Virus record (IMG/VR): IMGVR_UViG_3300038306_000028
Span: 1 to 41,872 of that record
Reading direction: 5' to 3' (one strand)
DNA: 41,872 nucleotides
Source: a virus
Shown here piece by piece: positions 20,161 to 27,976 of this stretch. Numbering within the stretch: position 1 is the first letter of the stretch; each line of letters starts with the position of its first letter. Both the position numbers and the translations under genes were made by a program. Under the pieces are notes generated by a model, which was not told the origin of the DNA, searched no databases, and saw only the letters and a list, made by a program, of their open reading frames with translations.

Positions 20161-21971
20161 TGGAAACTCTACTGTTCGACATTGAAACGAACGGGATCTC
20201 TAACTTCAGGACACTGCTAGGTCTCCAGACTATACACTGTATCGCACTGTCTACTGAAGACGGTGAGCCTGAGATTCTACAGACAGAGGAAGCGTTAGAC
20301 AGGCTCGCTAAGGCTGACGTCATCGTAGGACATAACGTCCAGAACTTTGATATCCCGGTGATACAGCGGCTCTACCCTGACTGGAAGCCAGCGGGGGTTG
20401 TCCGAGATACGCTCGTGATGTCGCGGATGCTCTGGCCTGACATCAAGGTCGAGGACTTTCAGTCCCCTGAGTTTCCGAAGCAGCTAGCAGGCAGGCATAG
20501 CTTGAAGGCTTGGGGTGTGCGCCTCGGTCTGCTCAAGGGCGACTTCGGTGAGACGAACGACTGGGAAGTGTTCACGCCAGAGATGGCTGAATACTGCAAG
20601 CAGGACGTCCGTGTTACCCAGTCACTATGGGCTAAGATTAAGAAGGAGAACCCTCCCGAAAGCCCTACAGTGCGGGAGCACGACTTCGCGGCAGCTATCG
20701 CACAACAAGAGAGAAACGGATTCGCTTTCGACGTAGCCGAGGCTAGGAAGCTACATGCCTCTCTACTGAGCGAGAAGGATTCTCTTCACCGTAAGTTGCA
20801 GTCGTTGTTCCCTGAACAGATTATACGGATGAAAACTCCGTCGTATTACTACGACCCAGTCACTGATATCCGGTATACGCGCAAGAAGGACGCCCCTGCT
20901 GCGCTGCGAAAAGGCTTACTACACGGAGCCATCAAAGTTAAGAGGATCCCGTTTAACCCCGGCTCTCGGGATCAGATATCTAAAGGTCTCATAGATAAGC
21001 ATGACTGGATACCTGTAACCTTTACTAACGAAGGTAAGCCGAAAGTAGATGAGTCAGTGCTGAGTTCACTGAGCTACCCAGAAGCTAAGGAGCTTGTCCG
21101 GTATCTGACGATCACGAAGAGGCTAGGTCAGCTTGCTGATGGGCAGGCCGCTTGGCTGAAGTGCGAGGAGGGCGGGCGCATCTACGGGCGCGTGAATCCC
21201 TGTGGAGCGGTCTCAGCCCGATGCACGCACAGTAGTCCGAACGTTGCTCAGGTGCCCCGCGTTGGCTCACCTTGGGGCAAGGAGTGTCGCAGTCTGTTCA
21301 CGGTCCCTGCTGGTTACAAGCTCGTAGGTGTGGACGCTAGCGGCATCGAGCTACGCTGTCTTGCTCACTACACGTTCCCGTTCGATGAGGGTCGGTATGC
21401 GAGTGAGATACTAGAAGGGGATATCCATTCCGCTAACCAGGAAGCAGCCGGGCTGCCTACGAGGGACAACGCTAAGACTTTCATATACGCTCTCTGCTAT
21501 GGTGCAGGGGACGGGAAGCTTGGCGACATAACGGGGGGAGGCGTGGCAGCAGGGCGCGAGCTACGTCGTAAGTTCTTCTCACGGATGCCTGCACTGAAGA
21601 AAGTCTTGGACGGAATAAAGTTCCGCATGACTACTCAGGATTACTTGACGGGAATCGACGGGAGGAAACTACGCATACGTTCTCAGCACTCTGCTCTGAA
21701 CACTCTACTCCAGAATGCAGGAGCAGTTATTATGAAGGAGGCTACCATTCTCTTTCATAAGCATCTGCGGACAGAAGGTTATGGACCTGAAGACGTTCTT
21801 CAGGTAGCTCACGTTCATGATGAGCTTCAACTACAAGTCCGCGAGGAAATCGCTGACGATGTCGGGAAGCTTTCAGTTCAGTCCATACGAGAAACTACAG
21901 CCGCGCTCGGCTTTAGGTGCCCGCTCGATGGAGAGTATAAAGTTGGAGGAAATTGGGCAGAGACTCACTGA
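20160..21971 (+). CDS. Family A DNA polymerase with 3'-5' exonuclease (T7 gp5-like)
   Basis: A 603-residue replicative polymerase. Exonuclease motifs: FDIETN (D7, E9), VGHNVQNFDIPVI, and YCKQDVRVTQSLW. Polymerase motifs: A, VDASGIELRCLAHY (about 391-404); B, RDNAKTFIYALCYGAG (about 434); C, VAHVHDELQLQV (about 549-560). Motif A is almost identical to T7, and the intact HDE triad indicates an active enzyme. It is about 100 residues shorter than T7 gp5. It starts at ATG 20160, overlapping the helicase stop, and its 3' end overlaps the following endonuclease start by 44 bases. Confidence 0.97.
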   Translation: METLLFDIETNGISNFRTLLGLQTIHCIALSTEDGEPEILQTEEALDRLAKADVIVGHNVQNFDIPVIQRLYPDWKPAGVVRDTLVMSRMLWPDIKVEDFQSPEFPKQLAGRHSLKAWGVRLGLLKGDFGETNDWEVFTPEMAEYCKQDVRVTQSLWAKIKKENPPESPTVREHDFAAAIAQQERNGFAFDVAEARKLHASLLSEKDSLHRKLQSLFPEQIIRMKTPSYYYDPVTDIRYTRKKDAPAALRKGLLHGAIKVKRIPFNPGSRDQISKGLIDKHDWIPVTFTNEGKPKVDESVLSSLSYPEAKELVRYLTITKRLGQLADGQAAWLKCEEGGRIYGRVNPCGAVSARCTHSSPNVAQVPRVGSPWGKECRSLFTVPAGYKLVGVDASGIELRCLAHYTFPFDEGRYASEILEGDIHSANQEAAGLPTRDNAKTFIYALCYGAGDGKLGDITGGGVAAGRELRRKFFSRMPALKKVLDGIKFRMTTQDYLTGIDGRKLRIRSQHSALNTLLQNAGAVIMKEATILFHKHLRTEGYGPEDVLQVAHVHDELQLQVREEIADDVGKLSVQSIRETTAALGFRCPLDGEYKVGGNWAETH

Positions 21972-22317
21972 CCTCTCGTGGGCGGGGGGTCTCATAGATG
22001 GCGAGGGCTGTATCCGGGTTTCACCGGGTGTAAGAGTGGACGTTCAGTCTACGTCCCGAGCTACTATAGAAAGGCTGCGAGACATACTGGGCGGCAAGTG
22101 CTACGTTGAATCTCGGAAGACGGCTATGGGCCGCACCGTGTTTCGCTGGACTGCTTACGGCCCAACAGCCAGAGACTTACTGACTTCATTGTCTTCATAT
22201 CTAGTAGAGAAGAAAGGGCAGGCGGATCTAGCGATCGCTTACTTTCGATACCCTCCTCACTCAGCTATGCGGAAATCAATAGAAGCTAGAGTAAGCAAGT
22301 TAAAGAGATCATCATGA
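21928..22317 (+). CDS. LAGLIDADG-type homing endonuclease (129 aa)
   Basis: A 129-residue protein with the motif WAGGLIDGEGCIRV (residues 18-31), the single LAGLIDADG helix with the catalytic acid at D24 or E26. TSRATIERLRDILGGKCYVE and FRWTAYGPTARDLLTSL, typical of the fold, follow. A single motif means it should act as a homodimer. I chose ATG 21928. TTG 21943 is an alternative, and an upstream ATG at 21817 lies deep in the polymerase gene. It follows the DNA polymerase gene directly, a common site for free-standing homing enzymes. No intron or intein is visible in the polymerase, whose motifs are continuous. It may be mobile. Confidence 0.8.
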   Translation: MESIKLEEIGQRLTDLSWAGGLIDGEGCIRVSPGVRVDVQSTSRATIERLRDILGGKCYVESRKTAMGRTVFRWTAYGPTARDLLTSLSSYLVEKKGQADLAIAYFRYPPHSAMRKSIEARVSKLKRSS

Positions 22318-22535
22318 CGGACCTTAGATTCATATCATCTGTAGACATGATCAAAGAATTGCAGGATCGCTTTGATGACATGATATTTCTTGGGTCTGCT
22401 CAGAAGACGCAGAAGACTGAAGACCTGACTATTTCTTATTCAGGCTCCTACCATTCCTGTGTCGGGTTGGTAGAGATTGCGAGAACGGCACTAAAAGTTG
22501 GAGGACTTGAAGATGACGCGGAGACTATTGATTGA
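22314..22535 (+). CDS. Small phage protein, unknown (73 aa)
   Basis: A 73-residue protein starting at ATG 22314, overlapping the endonuclease stop by four bases. It reads ISSVDMIKELQDRFDDMIFL, then GSYHSCVGLVEIARTAL. This shape is familiar from small proteins in T7-like replication modules, but I know no function. Its 3' end overlaps the exonuclease start by 23 bases. Confidence 0.62.
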   Translation: MTDLRFISSVDMIKELQDRFDDMIFLGSAQKTQKTEDLTISYSGSYHSCVGLVEIARTALKVGGLEDDAETID

Positions 22536-23268
22536 CGGAGACGTCGTGCTCTATGAAGTATGCTTAGCCTGTGAGACGGCTACAGACTGGGGCGACGACA
22601 TGTGGACGCTGCACTCTGACTTCAAGGAAGCGAAGCAGCGGTTCGACGTCTGGGTAGTAGGTATGCAGGAGAGGCTGGAAGCTACAGAAGATCCAGTCAT
22701 CGCCCTTTCGGATAAGCGCAACTGGAGGAAGGACGTTCTCCCTGCATACAAGAGCAACAGGAAAGGCAGGAGGAAGCCGCTGATCTTCAAAGCGTTGCGT
22801 GCTTATGCGGAGGATACTTATAACGCGCCCAGCCTTCCGAAGCTGGAAGCAGATGACTTGCTAGGTCTGTATGCTACAGGCCCACAGTTCCCGGCTGACG
22901 AGAAGATCATAGTCACGATCGATAAAGACTTACTGACAATACCGGGGCTATGCTTCTACTTCAACAAAACGGATGACGGTATCCTAGCGATCTCTGAAGA
23001 ACAGGCTGACGCTAACCACTTGATCCAAGCTATAGCTGGTGACCCAGTAGACGGCTACTCGGGGTGCCCTGGACTAGGCATAGTAAGAGCAGGACGTATG
23101 ATTAAAGAAAGTGCGACCTGGGATACAGTCGTAGCAGCTTACGTTAAAGCAGGGCTTACTGAAGAGGATGCGCTGCTACAGGCTCGGGTAGCCAGGATAC
23201 TCAGGCACAGGGAATATGAGTTCAGCACTAGCACTGTCCATCTCTGGAACCCTAGGAAGGAAAACTGA
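22513..23268 (+). CDS. 5'-3' exonuclease (T7 gp6-like, PIN/FEN family)
   Basis: A 251-residue nuclease. LLIDGDVVLYE (first metal Asp), KRNWRKDVLPAYKSNRKGRR (the Arg/Lys helical arch of FEN-type enzymes), KLEADDLLG, TIDKDLLTIPG, and IAGDPVDGYSGCPGLG (helix-turn region). These are the acidic clusters of the PIN/FEN fold. It degrades host DNA and removes primers, as T7 gp6 does. The start is ATG 22513, with GGAGG at 22500-22504. A TTG at 22498 would be read through the Shine-Dalgarno itself. C-terminal His-Leu-Trp-Asn follows the same pattern as relatives. Confidence 0.9.
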   Translation: MTRRLLIDGDVVLYEVCLACETATDWGDDMWTLHSDFKEAKQRFDVWVVGMQERLEATEDPVIALSDKRNWRKDVLPAYKSNRKGRRKPLIFKALRAYAEDTYNAPSLPKLEADDLLGLYATGPQFPADEKIIVTIDKDLLTIPGLCFYFNKTDDGILAISEEQADANHLIQAIAGDPVDGYSGCPGLGIVRAGRMIKESATWDTVVAAYVKAGLTEEDALLQARVARILRHREYEFSTSTVHLWNPRKEN

Positions 23269-23269
23269 T

Positions 23270-23608
23270 ATGGCGTTGAGTAGGAAAGAACTGTTAGCTC
23301 TACATCTCCAGATGACGGACACGGCTCGGATGCTGATGGCTCGGAAGAACCATGACTACAGCGGCGGGGACAAAGCGGAGGATTGTTTTCTCAACTTCAC
23401 TCGTGTAGAAAGGCTAGGAATCGCCTCTACTGAGGCTGGGTTCCTCGTTCGGATGACGGACAAGCTGTCCCGGCTGATCACTTACGTTCAGAACGGTAAG
23501 TTCGAAGTAGAGGATGAAGGTCTTAAAGACACTGTTATTGACTTAATTAACTACAGCGTGCTGCTTTACGCTTATATGGCTGTAGAGAAGGGTGACTATA
23601 CGGAATGA
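23270..23608 (+). CDS. DUF1599 (nucleotide-modification-associated) protein
   Basis: A 112-residue protein starting at ATG 23270, right after the exonuclease stop. An upstream ATG at 23216 lies inside the exonuclease gene. The sequence KNHDYSGGDKAEDCFLNFTR, then GFLVRMTDKLSRLITYVQNG, then LKDTVIDLINYSVLLYAYM matches DUF1599, an all-helical family of phage and bacterial proteins named nucleotide modification associated domain 1. Conserved acidic and His residues suggest a nucleotide-binding role related to MazG-like folds. In T7-like phages it sits after the exonuclease. Confidence 0.82.
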   Translation: MALSRKELLALHLQMTDTARMLMARKNHDYSGGDKAEDCFLNFTRVERLGIASTEAGFLVRMTDKLSRLITYVQNGKFEVEDEGLKDTVIDLINYSVLLYAYMAVEKGDYTE

Positions 23609-23799
23609 CTGATCAACAAGAATCTCGTCCTTTCCCTCAACTTTCAGAAAGTTTAATTCTGGAACTGAACAAAAGATTTCCCGAATGCTGTGCGGACCTT
23701 GAGTGGTCTGTGAAGCAAGTCTACTTCATGTCAGGACAGCGAGCTATCGTCCGCTTTCTTAACAAAATCTATAACGAGCAACAGGAGACAGTCCTGTAA
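23605..23799 (+). CDS. Conserved T7-like phage protein, unknown (64 aa)
   Basis: A 64-residue acidic protein overlapping the previous stop (ATGA). FPQLSESLILELNKRFPECC, then VYFMSGQRAIVRFLNKIYNE, follows a pattern common in marine and freshwater T7-like phages just before the head genes. Helical, probably a small virion-assembly or regulatory protein. No function known to me. Confidence 0.7.
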   Translation: MTDQQESRPFPQLSESLILELNKRFPECCADLEWSVKQVYFMSGQRAIVRFLNKIYNEQQETVL

Positions 23800-23809
23800 G
23801 GAGTCTGCT

Positions 23810-24058
23810 ATGTGTTTCTCCAGTCCAAAAATCCAGAGAGTAGTGCAGCAAACTGCTCCACAGGAAGCTCCAGCGGCTCCTGAGCCTGTCGTATTGCCTC
23901 CACCACCCCAGATGCCGAGCGCACCTCCAGAAGTTCTAAAGCAGAAAAGGCCGCAGACTAAAGCAGGACGACGAAGACGATCGGCAGGGGGCGTCACAGG
24001 AAAGTCAGCGTTGACGATCCCGCTGTCTGTGCCTCCGTCGGTCGGGGTCAACGCATAA
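23810..24058 (+). CDS. Pro-rich protein, gp7.3-like virion or tail assembly candidate
   Basis: An 82-residue protein with ATG 23810, AAGGAG upstream. It begins MCFSSPKIQ. A Pro/Ala/Glu-rich stretch (APAAPEPVVLPPPPQMPSAP) and an Arg-rich C-terminal part (AGRRRRSAGG) follow, then a short hydrophobic tail, ALTIPLSV. Small proteins of this layout, with an N-terminal Cys, a poly-Pro linker and a basic end, stand directly before the portal in T7-like phages and include gp7.3, a virion protein needed for tail assembly and adsorption. Sequence similarity is weak, so the assignment rests on layout and position. Confidence 0.6.
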   Translation: MCFSSPKIQRVVQQTAPQEAPAAPEPVVLPPPPQMPSAPPEVLKQKRPQTKAGRRRRSAGGVTGKSALTIPLSVPPSVGVNA

Positions 24059-24059
24059 G

Positions 24060-25592
24060 ATGAACGACCAAGGAACAATAGCTGCGCTCTACAGCAAGTT
24101 AGAAGCTCAACGGCAGAGCTATTTGACTAGGGGTAGGGACGCAGCAAAGCTGACGATACCTACGATCCTGCCTGACGACGGGAACCATAGTTCGCAGTCG
24201 TTCCCTACGCCTTATCAATCTGTGGGTGCTAGGGGGGTCAACAACCTCAGTTCAGCTTTGCTGCTTTCTCTCCTCCCCCCTAACGCCCCTTTCTTCCGTC
24301 TCGTTATTAACGAGGATGAGAAGAAGAAGATGGCGGCACTCGGTCCTAACGTAAAGACTGAGGTAGAGAAGTCGCTGTCAGAGATCGAACATGCTGTCTC
24401 CCGCGAAATTGAAGTAAACAATATCCGCGTGGCGACCTTCGAGGCCCTACGACATCTAGTCGTCACAGGCAACGCCCTGCTTTATCTACCTGATGAAGGC
24501 TCCATGCGGATCATCCATCTGGATCGCTACGTCTGTAAGCGCGATCCGATGGGCAATGACCAGTGCGTCATCATGAAGGAGACGATCGCTCCCGCGATGC
24601 TCCCACCTACGATCCGCGCTTACGTCGAATCCAATATCGCGGAGTATGAAGACAGTTGCGACCTCTACACGAAGCAGGAGACGCTCCCTGATGGTCGGGT
24701 AGAGATCGTCCAGGAGATTAAAGGGAAGATTATTGAGGAGACTCAGCAAGTCTTCCCTAAAAACAAAGCACCGTTCATTACGATGCGGATGACGAGGGTT
24801 GACGGTGAGGACTATGGGCGCGGTTACGTCGAGCAATACTTCGGTGACCTACAGAGTCTTGAGGGTCTGTCCCAAGCGATCGTCGAAGGGTCCGCAGCGT
24901 CTGCTAAGGTTCTGTTCCTCGTCAACCCTAATGGCACGACGCGAGCTAGGACGCTAGCAGAGTCCCCTAACGGCGCGATTCGAGAAGGCAGCGCGTCTGA
25001 CGTCACTGTCCTCCAGACAGGCAAAGCTAACGACTTCCAGGTCGCGCTTGCGACGATGCAGCAGATCAACGATCGGCTCTCCTACGCCTTTCTTCTCACT
25101 GAGTCCACGATCCGTAACGCTGACCGAGTCACAGCCGAAGAAGTCAGGCTCGTCACTCAGTCTATCGAACGACAGCTAGGCGGAATCTACTCAGTATTGA
25201 GTCAGGAGTTTCAGCTTCCCCTCGTCAACCGGGTAATGGACCGGATGGAGAAGAAGAAGAAGCTTCCTAAGATTCCGAGAGACAAGATCACTCCTGCTAT
25301 CGTAACGGGTATTGAGGCTTTAGGTCGTGGTAACGACTTAAACAGGCTAGATGTCTACCTTTCAGGAATCGCTCAGATATTGGGACCGGAAACGATCAGC
25401 AAATACATCAACATTCAAGAATACATGGGGCGCAGAGCTTCAGCTTTGGGTATTGATACTACGAACCTAGTCCGCACTGCTGAAGAAGTCGCTCAGATGG
25501 ATCAGCAAGCGCAGCAAGCTCAGATGGCTCAGCAGCTGGGACCACAGGCTATGCAGATGGCAGCCAAACAGATGGAGAACGTCGATGAGTGA
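24060..25592 (+). CDS. Portal protein (head-tail connector, T7 gp8-like)
   Basis: A 510-residue portal. AALYSKLEAQRQSYLTRGRD and AAKLTIPTIL at the N-terminus, then GARGVNNLSSALLLSLLPPN, EALRHLVVTGNALLYLP, DGEDYGRGYVEQYFGDLQSL, and TESTIRNADRVTAEEVRLV are the family's conserved blocks in order. The C-terminus is Gln/Met-rich (QQAQQAQMAQQLG). Twelve copies form the ring through which DNA enters. Full length compared with T7 (536). It is followed by the scaffold with an 8-base overlap. Confidence 0.95.
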   Translation: MNDQGTIAALYSKLEAQRQSYLTRGRDAAKLTIPTILPDDGNHSSQSFPTPYQSVGARGVNNLSSALLLSLLPPNAPFFRLVINEDEKKKMAALGPNVKTEVEKSLSEIEHAVSREIEVNNIRVATFEALRHLVVTGNALLYLPDEGSMRIIHLDRYVCKRDPMGNDQCVIMKETIAPAMLPPTIRAYVESNIAEYEDSCDLYTKQETLPDGRVEIVQEIKGKIIEETQQVFPKNKAPFITMRMTRVDGEDYGRGYVEQYFGDLQSLEGLSQAIVEGSAASAKVLFLVNPNGTTRARTLAESPNGAIREGSASDVTVLQTGKANDFQVALATMQQINDRLSYAFLLTESTIRNADRVTAEEVRLVTQSIERQLGGIYSVLSQEFQLPLVNRVMDRMEKKKKLPKIPRDKITPAIVTGIEALGRGNDLNRLDVYLSGIAQILGPETISKYINIQEYMGRRASALGIDTTNLVRTAEEVAQMDQQAQQAQMAQQLGPQAMQMAAKQMENVDE

Positions 25593-26310
25593 TTATCAGA
25601 AAGTAGAGATCGTGCAGAGTGCAGAGGAGCCGCAAGCAGAAGAGGCAGTTGCGCCACAGGCCGACAGGCCCGAGTGGCTGCCTGAGAAGTTTGCTGCTCC
25701 AGAGGATCTCGCTAAAGCTTACGGAGAGCTTCAGACGAAGATGTCAGAGGCACCCGAAGAATCCGGGGAGTCCCCGGATGAACCAGCGGAAGTCGAGAGT
25801 CCTGCTGAGACAGGCGGGAAAGACTTCACGAAGTTCTCTGACGAGTTCGCTGAAACGGGCGAGCTATCCAGTGAATCTATCACGGAAATCAAGTCCTGGG
25901 GTATCCCTCAAGCGATGATCGACGGTTACATGGAAGGACAGAAGGCTGTCCAGAAAGCGACCTTCGATACCGTATACGGATTGACTGGTGGAGAAGAAGG
26001 CTACAAGTCGATGCTTGAGTGGGCTGAAGGCAGCCTGCCTGAAGGCGAACAGTCAGCTTTCAACAAGATCGTTACTACGGGTGATACGGACGAAATGATG
26101 TTCGCTGTGCGTAGCCTAGCTAACCGCTGGAAAGCTGAAGCAGGCGAGACGAAGCCTCTAGTCCAGGGGTCCACAGCAGCTTCAGGTGCCTCTGGCGGTT
26201 TCCGTTCACTAGCTGAACTCACTAACGCGATGAAGGATCCGAAGTATCAGAAGGATCCCGCTTACCGAAAAGACGTCGAAAACCGACTACGAGTCTCCTC
26301 CATCATATAA
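25585..26310 (+). CDS. Capsid assembly scaffolding protein (T7 gp9-like)
   Basis: A 241-residue, strongly acidic protein between portal and capsid genes. The N-terminus is rich in Glu, Ala and Pro (EEPQAEEAVAPQADRPEWLP), followed by KFAAPEDLAKAYGELQTKM, a linker, a helical part (ESITEIKSWGIPQAMIDGYM, SMLEWAEGSLPE) and a basic C-terminal segment (KDPKYQKDPAYRKDVENRLR) that contacts capsid subunits. The order acidic, helical, basic tail is standard. Palindrome copy 7 lies in the linker, coded as Ser-Gly-Glu-Ser-Pro. It templates capsid assembly and then leaves. Confidence 0.9.
   Translation: MSDYQKVEIVQSAEEPQAEEAVAPQADRPEWLPEKFAAPEDLAKAYGELQTKMSEAPEESGESPDEPAEVESPAETGGKDFTKFSDEFAETGELSSESITEIKSWGIPQAMIDGYMEGQKAVQKATFDTVYGLTGGEEGYKSMLEWAEGSLPEGEQSAFNKIVTTGDTDEMMFAVRSLANRWKAEAGETKPLVQGSTAASGASGGFRSLAELTNAMKDPKYQKDPAYRKDVENRLRVSSII
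25763..25777. repeat. GANTC-centred palindrome, copy 7
   Basis: CCGGGGAGTCCCCGG, perfect consensus, inside the scaffold gene and far from the other six copies. Same reading frame as the other coding copies (Gly-Glu-Ser-Pro). Confidence 0.88.
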
Positions 26311-26603
26311 TGCGCTACCTATACCTCGTTCCTCTCTGCCTCCTCTTTGCGTCCTGTGGCATCTTCTCTTCCGGTCAAGTAGAAGCTGCACTAACGATCA
26401 TCAATGAGATGCAGACTCAAGGGACCGTCTCAGCTTCCCAGGCGGAAGCTCTCCGCGAAGCGTTGATGATGGACACAGGCGAACCCTGGTATCTCCAGGC
26501 TGGCAAGATGATCCTAGAGATCGGCCTAGCAGTAGCCGGTGTCCGCATGTGGCGTGGCCCGTCAGCTACAGCCGCTGAGCGTATTGCTCGTCGCGCTACC
26601 TGA
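26310..26603 (+). CDS. Small phage lipoprotein (97 aa)
   Basis: A 97-residue protein overlapping the scaffold stop by one base. It begins with a signal sequence and lipobox-like site, RYLYLVPLCLLFASCGIF, with Cys16 as the likely lipidated residue. A helical part, AALTIINEMQTQGTVSASQA, and a hydrophobic segment near the C-terminus (GKMILEIGLAVAGVRMW) with a basic tail follow. It probably sits at the inner side of the outer membrane or the outer face of the inner membrane. Candidates are a spanin-type lysis protein or a superinfection-exclusion lipoprotein. The position between scaffold and capsid is unlike T7. Confidence 0.6.
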   Translation: MRYLYLVPLCLLFASCGIFSSGQVEAALTIINEMQTQGTVSASQAEALREALMMDTGEPWYLQAGKMILEIGLAVAGVRMWRGPSATAAERIARRAT

Positions 26604-26770
26604 AACTAACATACGTCGTGAGTAGGACGTAAAACTACTTAACTGATGTGCTGTCGAGGAGCAGAAACTTCGGCCCGCTGCGGTGGATAACTGGGTAACT
26701 TTTGGTTACTGAGACTGAGCATCAACAACTTACTTGTCTCTAAACAAAACCTTTTTAAGGAGTTACTACT
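26604..26770. promoter_or_regulatory. Leader of the major capsid gene
   Basis: 167 non-coding bases. There is a stem, TACGTC-GTGAGTAG-GACGTA (26612-26631), a second stem, GTAAC-TTTTG-GTTAC (26695-26709), an AT-rich end, and AAGGAG at 26757-26762 for the capsid ATG. In T7 this interval holds the strong late promoter and an RNase III site. I see no promoter match for the phage polymerase that I can defend. Confidence 0.5.
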
Positions 26771-27934
26771 ATGACCTATTACGGCTCAGAAAACCCGTCG
26801 AGTTTGGGCGTTCAGAATGGTGCAGCACGCACCACAGCTAACGAAAACGCCCTGTTCCTCAAAGTCTTCTCTGGTGAAGTTCTCACTACGTTTGAAGCAA
26901 ACAACATTATGATGCCGCTGCATCGTGTTCGCACGATCTCCAGCGGTAAGTCGGCTCAGTTCCCGGTGACGGGCGTTGCTGAAGCTAAGTATCACACCCC
27001 AGGTGAATCCCTGTTCGGTGATGAACAAACTACAGGTAGCGAATATCTGTCCCACATCAAGCATAACGAGCGGATCATCCACATCGACGGTGTCCTGACT
27101 GCCTCCTCGTTCCTTGCAGACATCGACGAAGCTAAGAACCACTATGAGGTTCGGAGCATCTACTCGACTGAGATTGGTCGCCAACTCGCTTACAACGCTG
27201 ACAAGGCTTCCATGCGGACTGTCTTGGCTGGCGCGGTGAACGGCATTACGAACAACGACCGCTTTGGTAATTCATGGGCGGAACTTGATCGGCCCTACCA
27301 TGGTGCTGTAATCGCGGTTGCTCAAGAGGCTACTAATACAGCAGTCTCCACGGGTTACGTGCTTGCTGACAATGCAGTGAACGTTACGCTTGGCGCAACC
27401 GGAGCGGCAACATCGACGGCAGATAAAGCCCAGAACATGATCCGTGGCTTCTTCACGGCTGCGCGTTTGATGGATCAGAAGAACGTCAGTGACCAAGGTC
27501 GCATCGCTCTCCTGACTCCAGCTAACTACTACGCTCTCATTAACGAGAACAAGGACGCGATCAACCGTGACTACGGCAACGAAGGTAACGGCTCGGTCGC
27601 TGGTGGCAACATCGTGTCCGTGGCTGGCATCCGTGTCATGAAGTCGAACCACATCCCGAGTACCGATGAATCATCGAATGCGCTTCTCGGTAACGCACAG
27701 GTCCGCAACGACCTGTTTGGAACCGACACAGGCTACGCCTATGATGCTTCAGGTATTGAAGGTCTCATCTTCCAGACGGAAGGTGTCGGCACCGTCAAGT
27801 TGCTGGACCTCGCTATGGAGTCGGAATACTTCATGGAGCGTCTCGGCACGATGCTGATGGCTAAGTATGCGATGGGTCACGGTGTTCTCCGTGAAGAATG
27901 CTGCTATGCCCTCAAGACGCTGCAAACAGGCTAA
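26771..27934 (+). CDS. Major capsid protein (T7 gp10-like)
   Basis: A 387-residue capsid subunit with ATG 26771 and a strong AAGGAG. It has the HK97-like order seen in T7 capsids: N-arm ENALFLKVFSGEVLTTFEAN, then MPLHRVRTISSGKSAQFPVT, HIDGVLTASSFLADIDEAKN, then AYNADKASMRTVLAGA and ALLTPANYYALINENKDAIN. The C-terminal part is SEYFMERLGTMLMAKYAMGH. Length is normal. Codon use is more optimal (CGT, CTG, AAC) than in neighbouring genes, as expected of the most expressed late protein. It is followed by an intrinsic terminator. Confidence 0.96.
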   Translation: MTYYGSENPSSLGVQNGAARTTANENALFLKVFSGEVLTTFEANNIMMPLHRVRTISSGKSAQFPVTGVAEAKYHTPGESLFGDEQTTGSEYLSHIKHNERIIHIDGVLTASSFLADIDEAKNHYEVRSIYSTEIGRQLAYNADKASMRTVLAGAVNGITNNDRFGNSWAELDRPYHGAVIAVAQEATNTAVSTGYVLADNAVNVTLGATGAATSTADKAQNMIRGFFTAARLMDQKNVSDQGRIALLTPANYYALINENKDAINRDYGNEGNGSVAGGNIVSVAGIRVMKSNHIPSTDESSNALLGNAQVRNDLFGTDTGYAYDASGIEGLIFQTEGVGTVKLLDLAMESEYFMERLGTMLMAKYAMGHGVLREECCYALKTLQTG

Positions 27935-27976
27935 TGCAGTTTGATACACTCACCTCCTCATAAGTGAGTCCTCCAG

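Noticed and set aside
26604-26770. Phage RNA polymerase promoters upstream of capsid, tail and early genes
   Set aside because: I compared gene leaders for a shared motif of about 20 bases and saw only weak matches (for example TTAGATACRCG at 14111 and 14137). A motif search over all intergenic regions would be needed.
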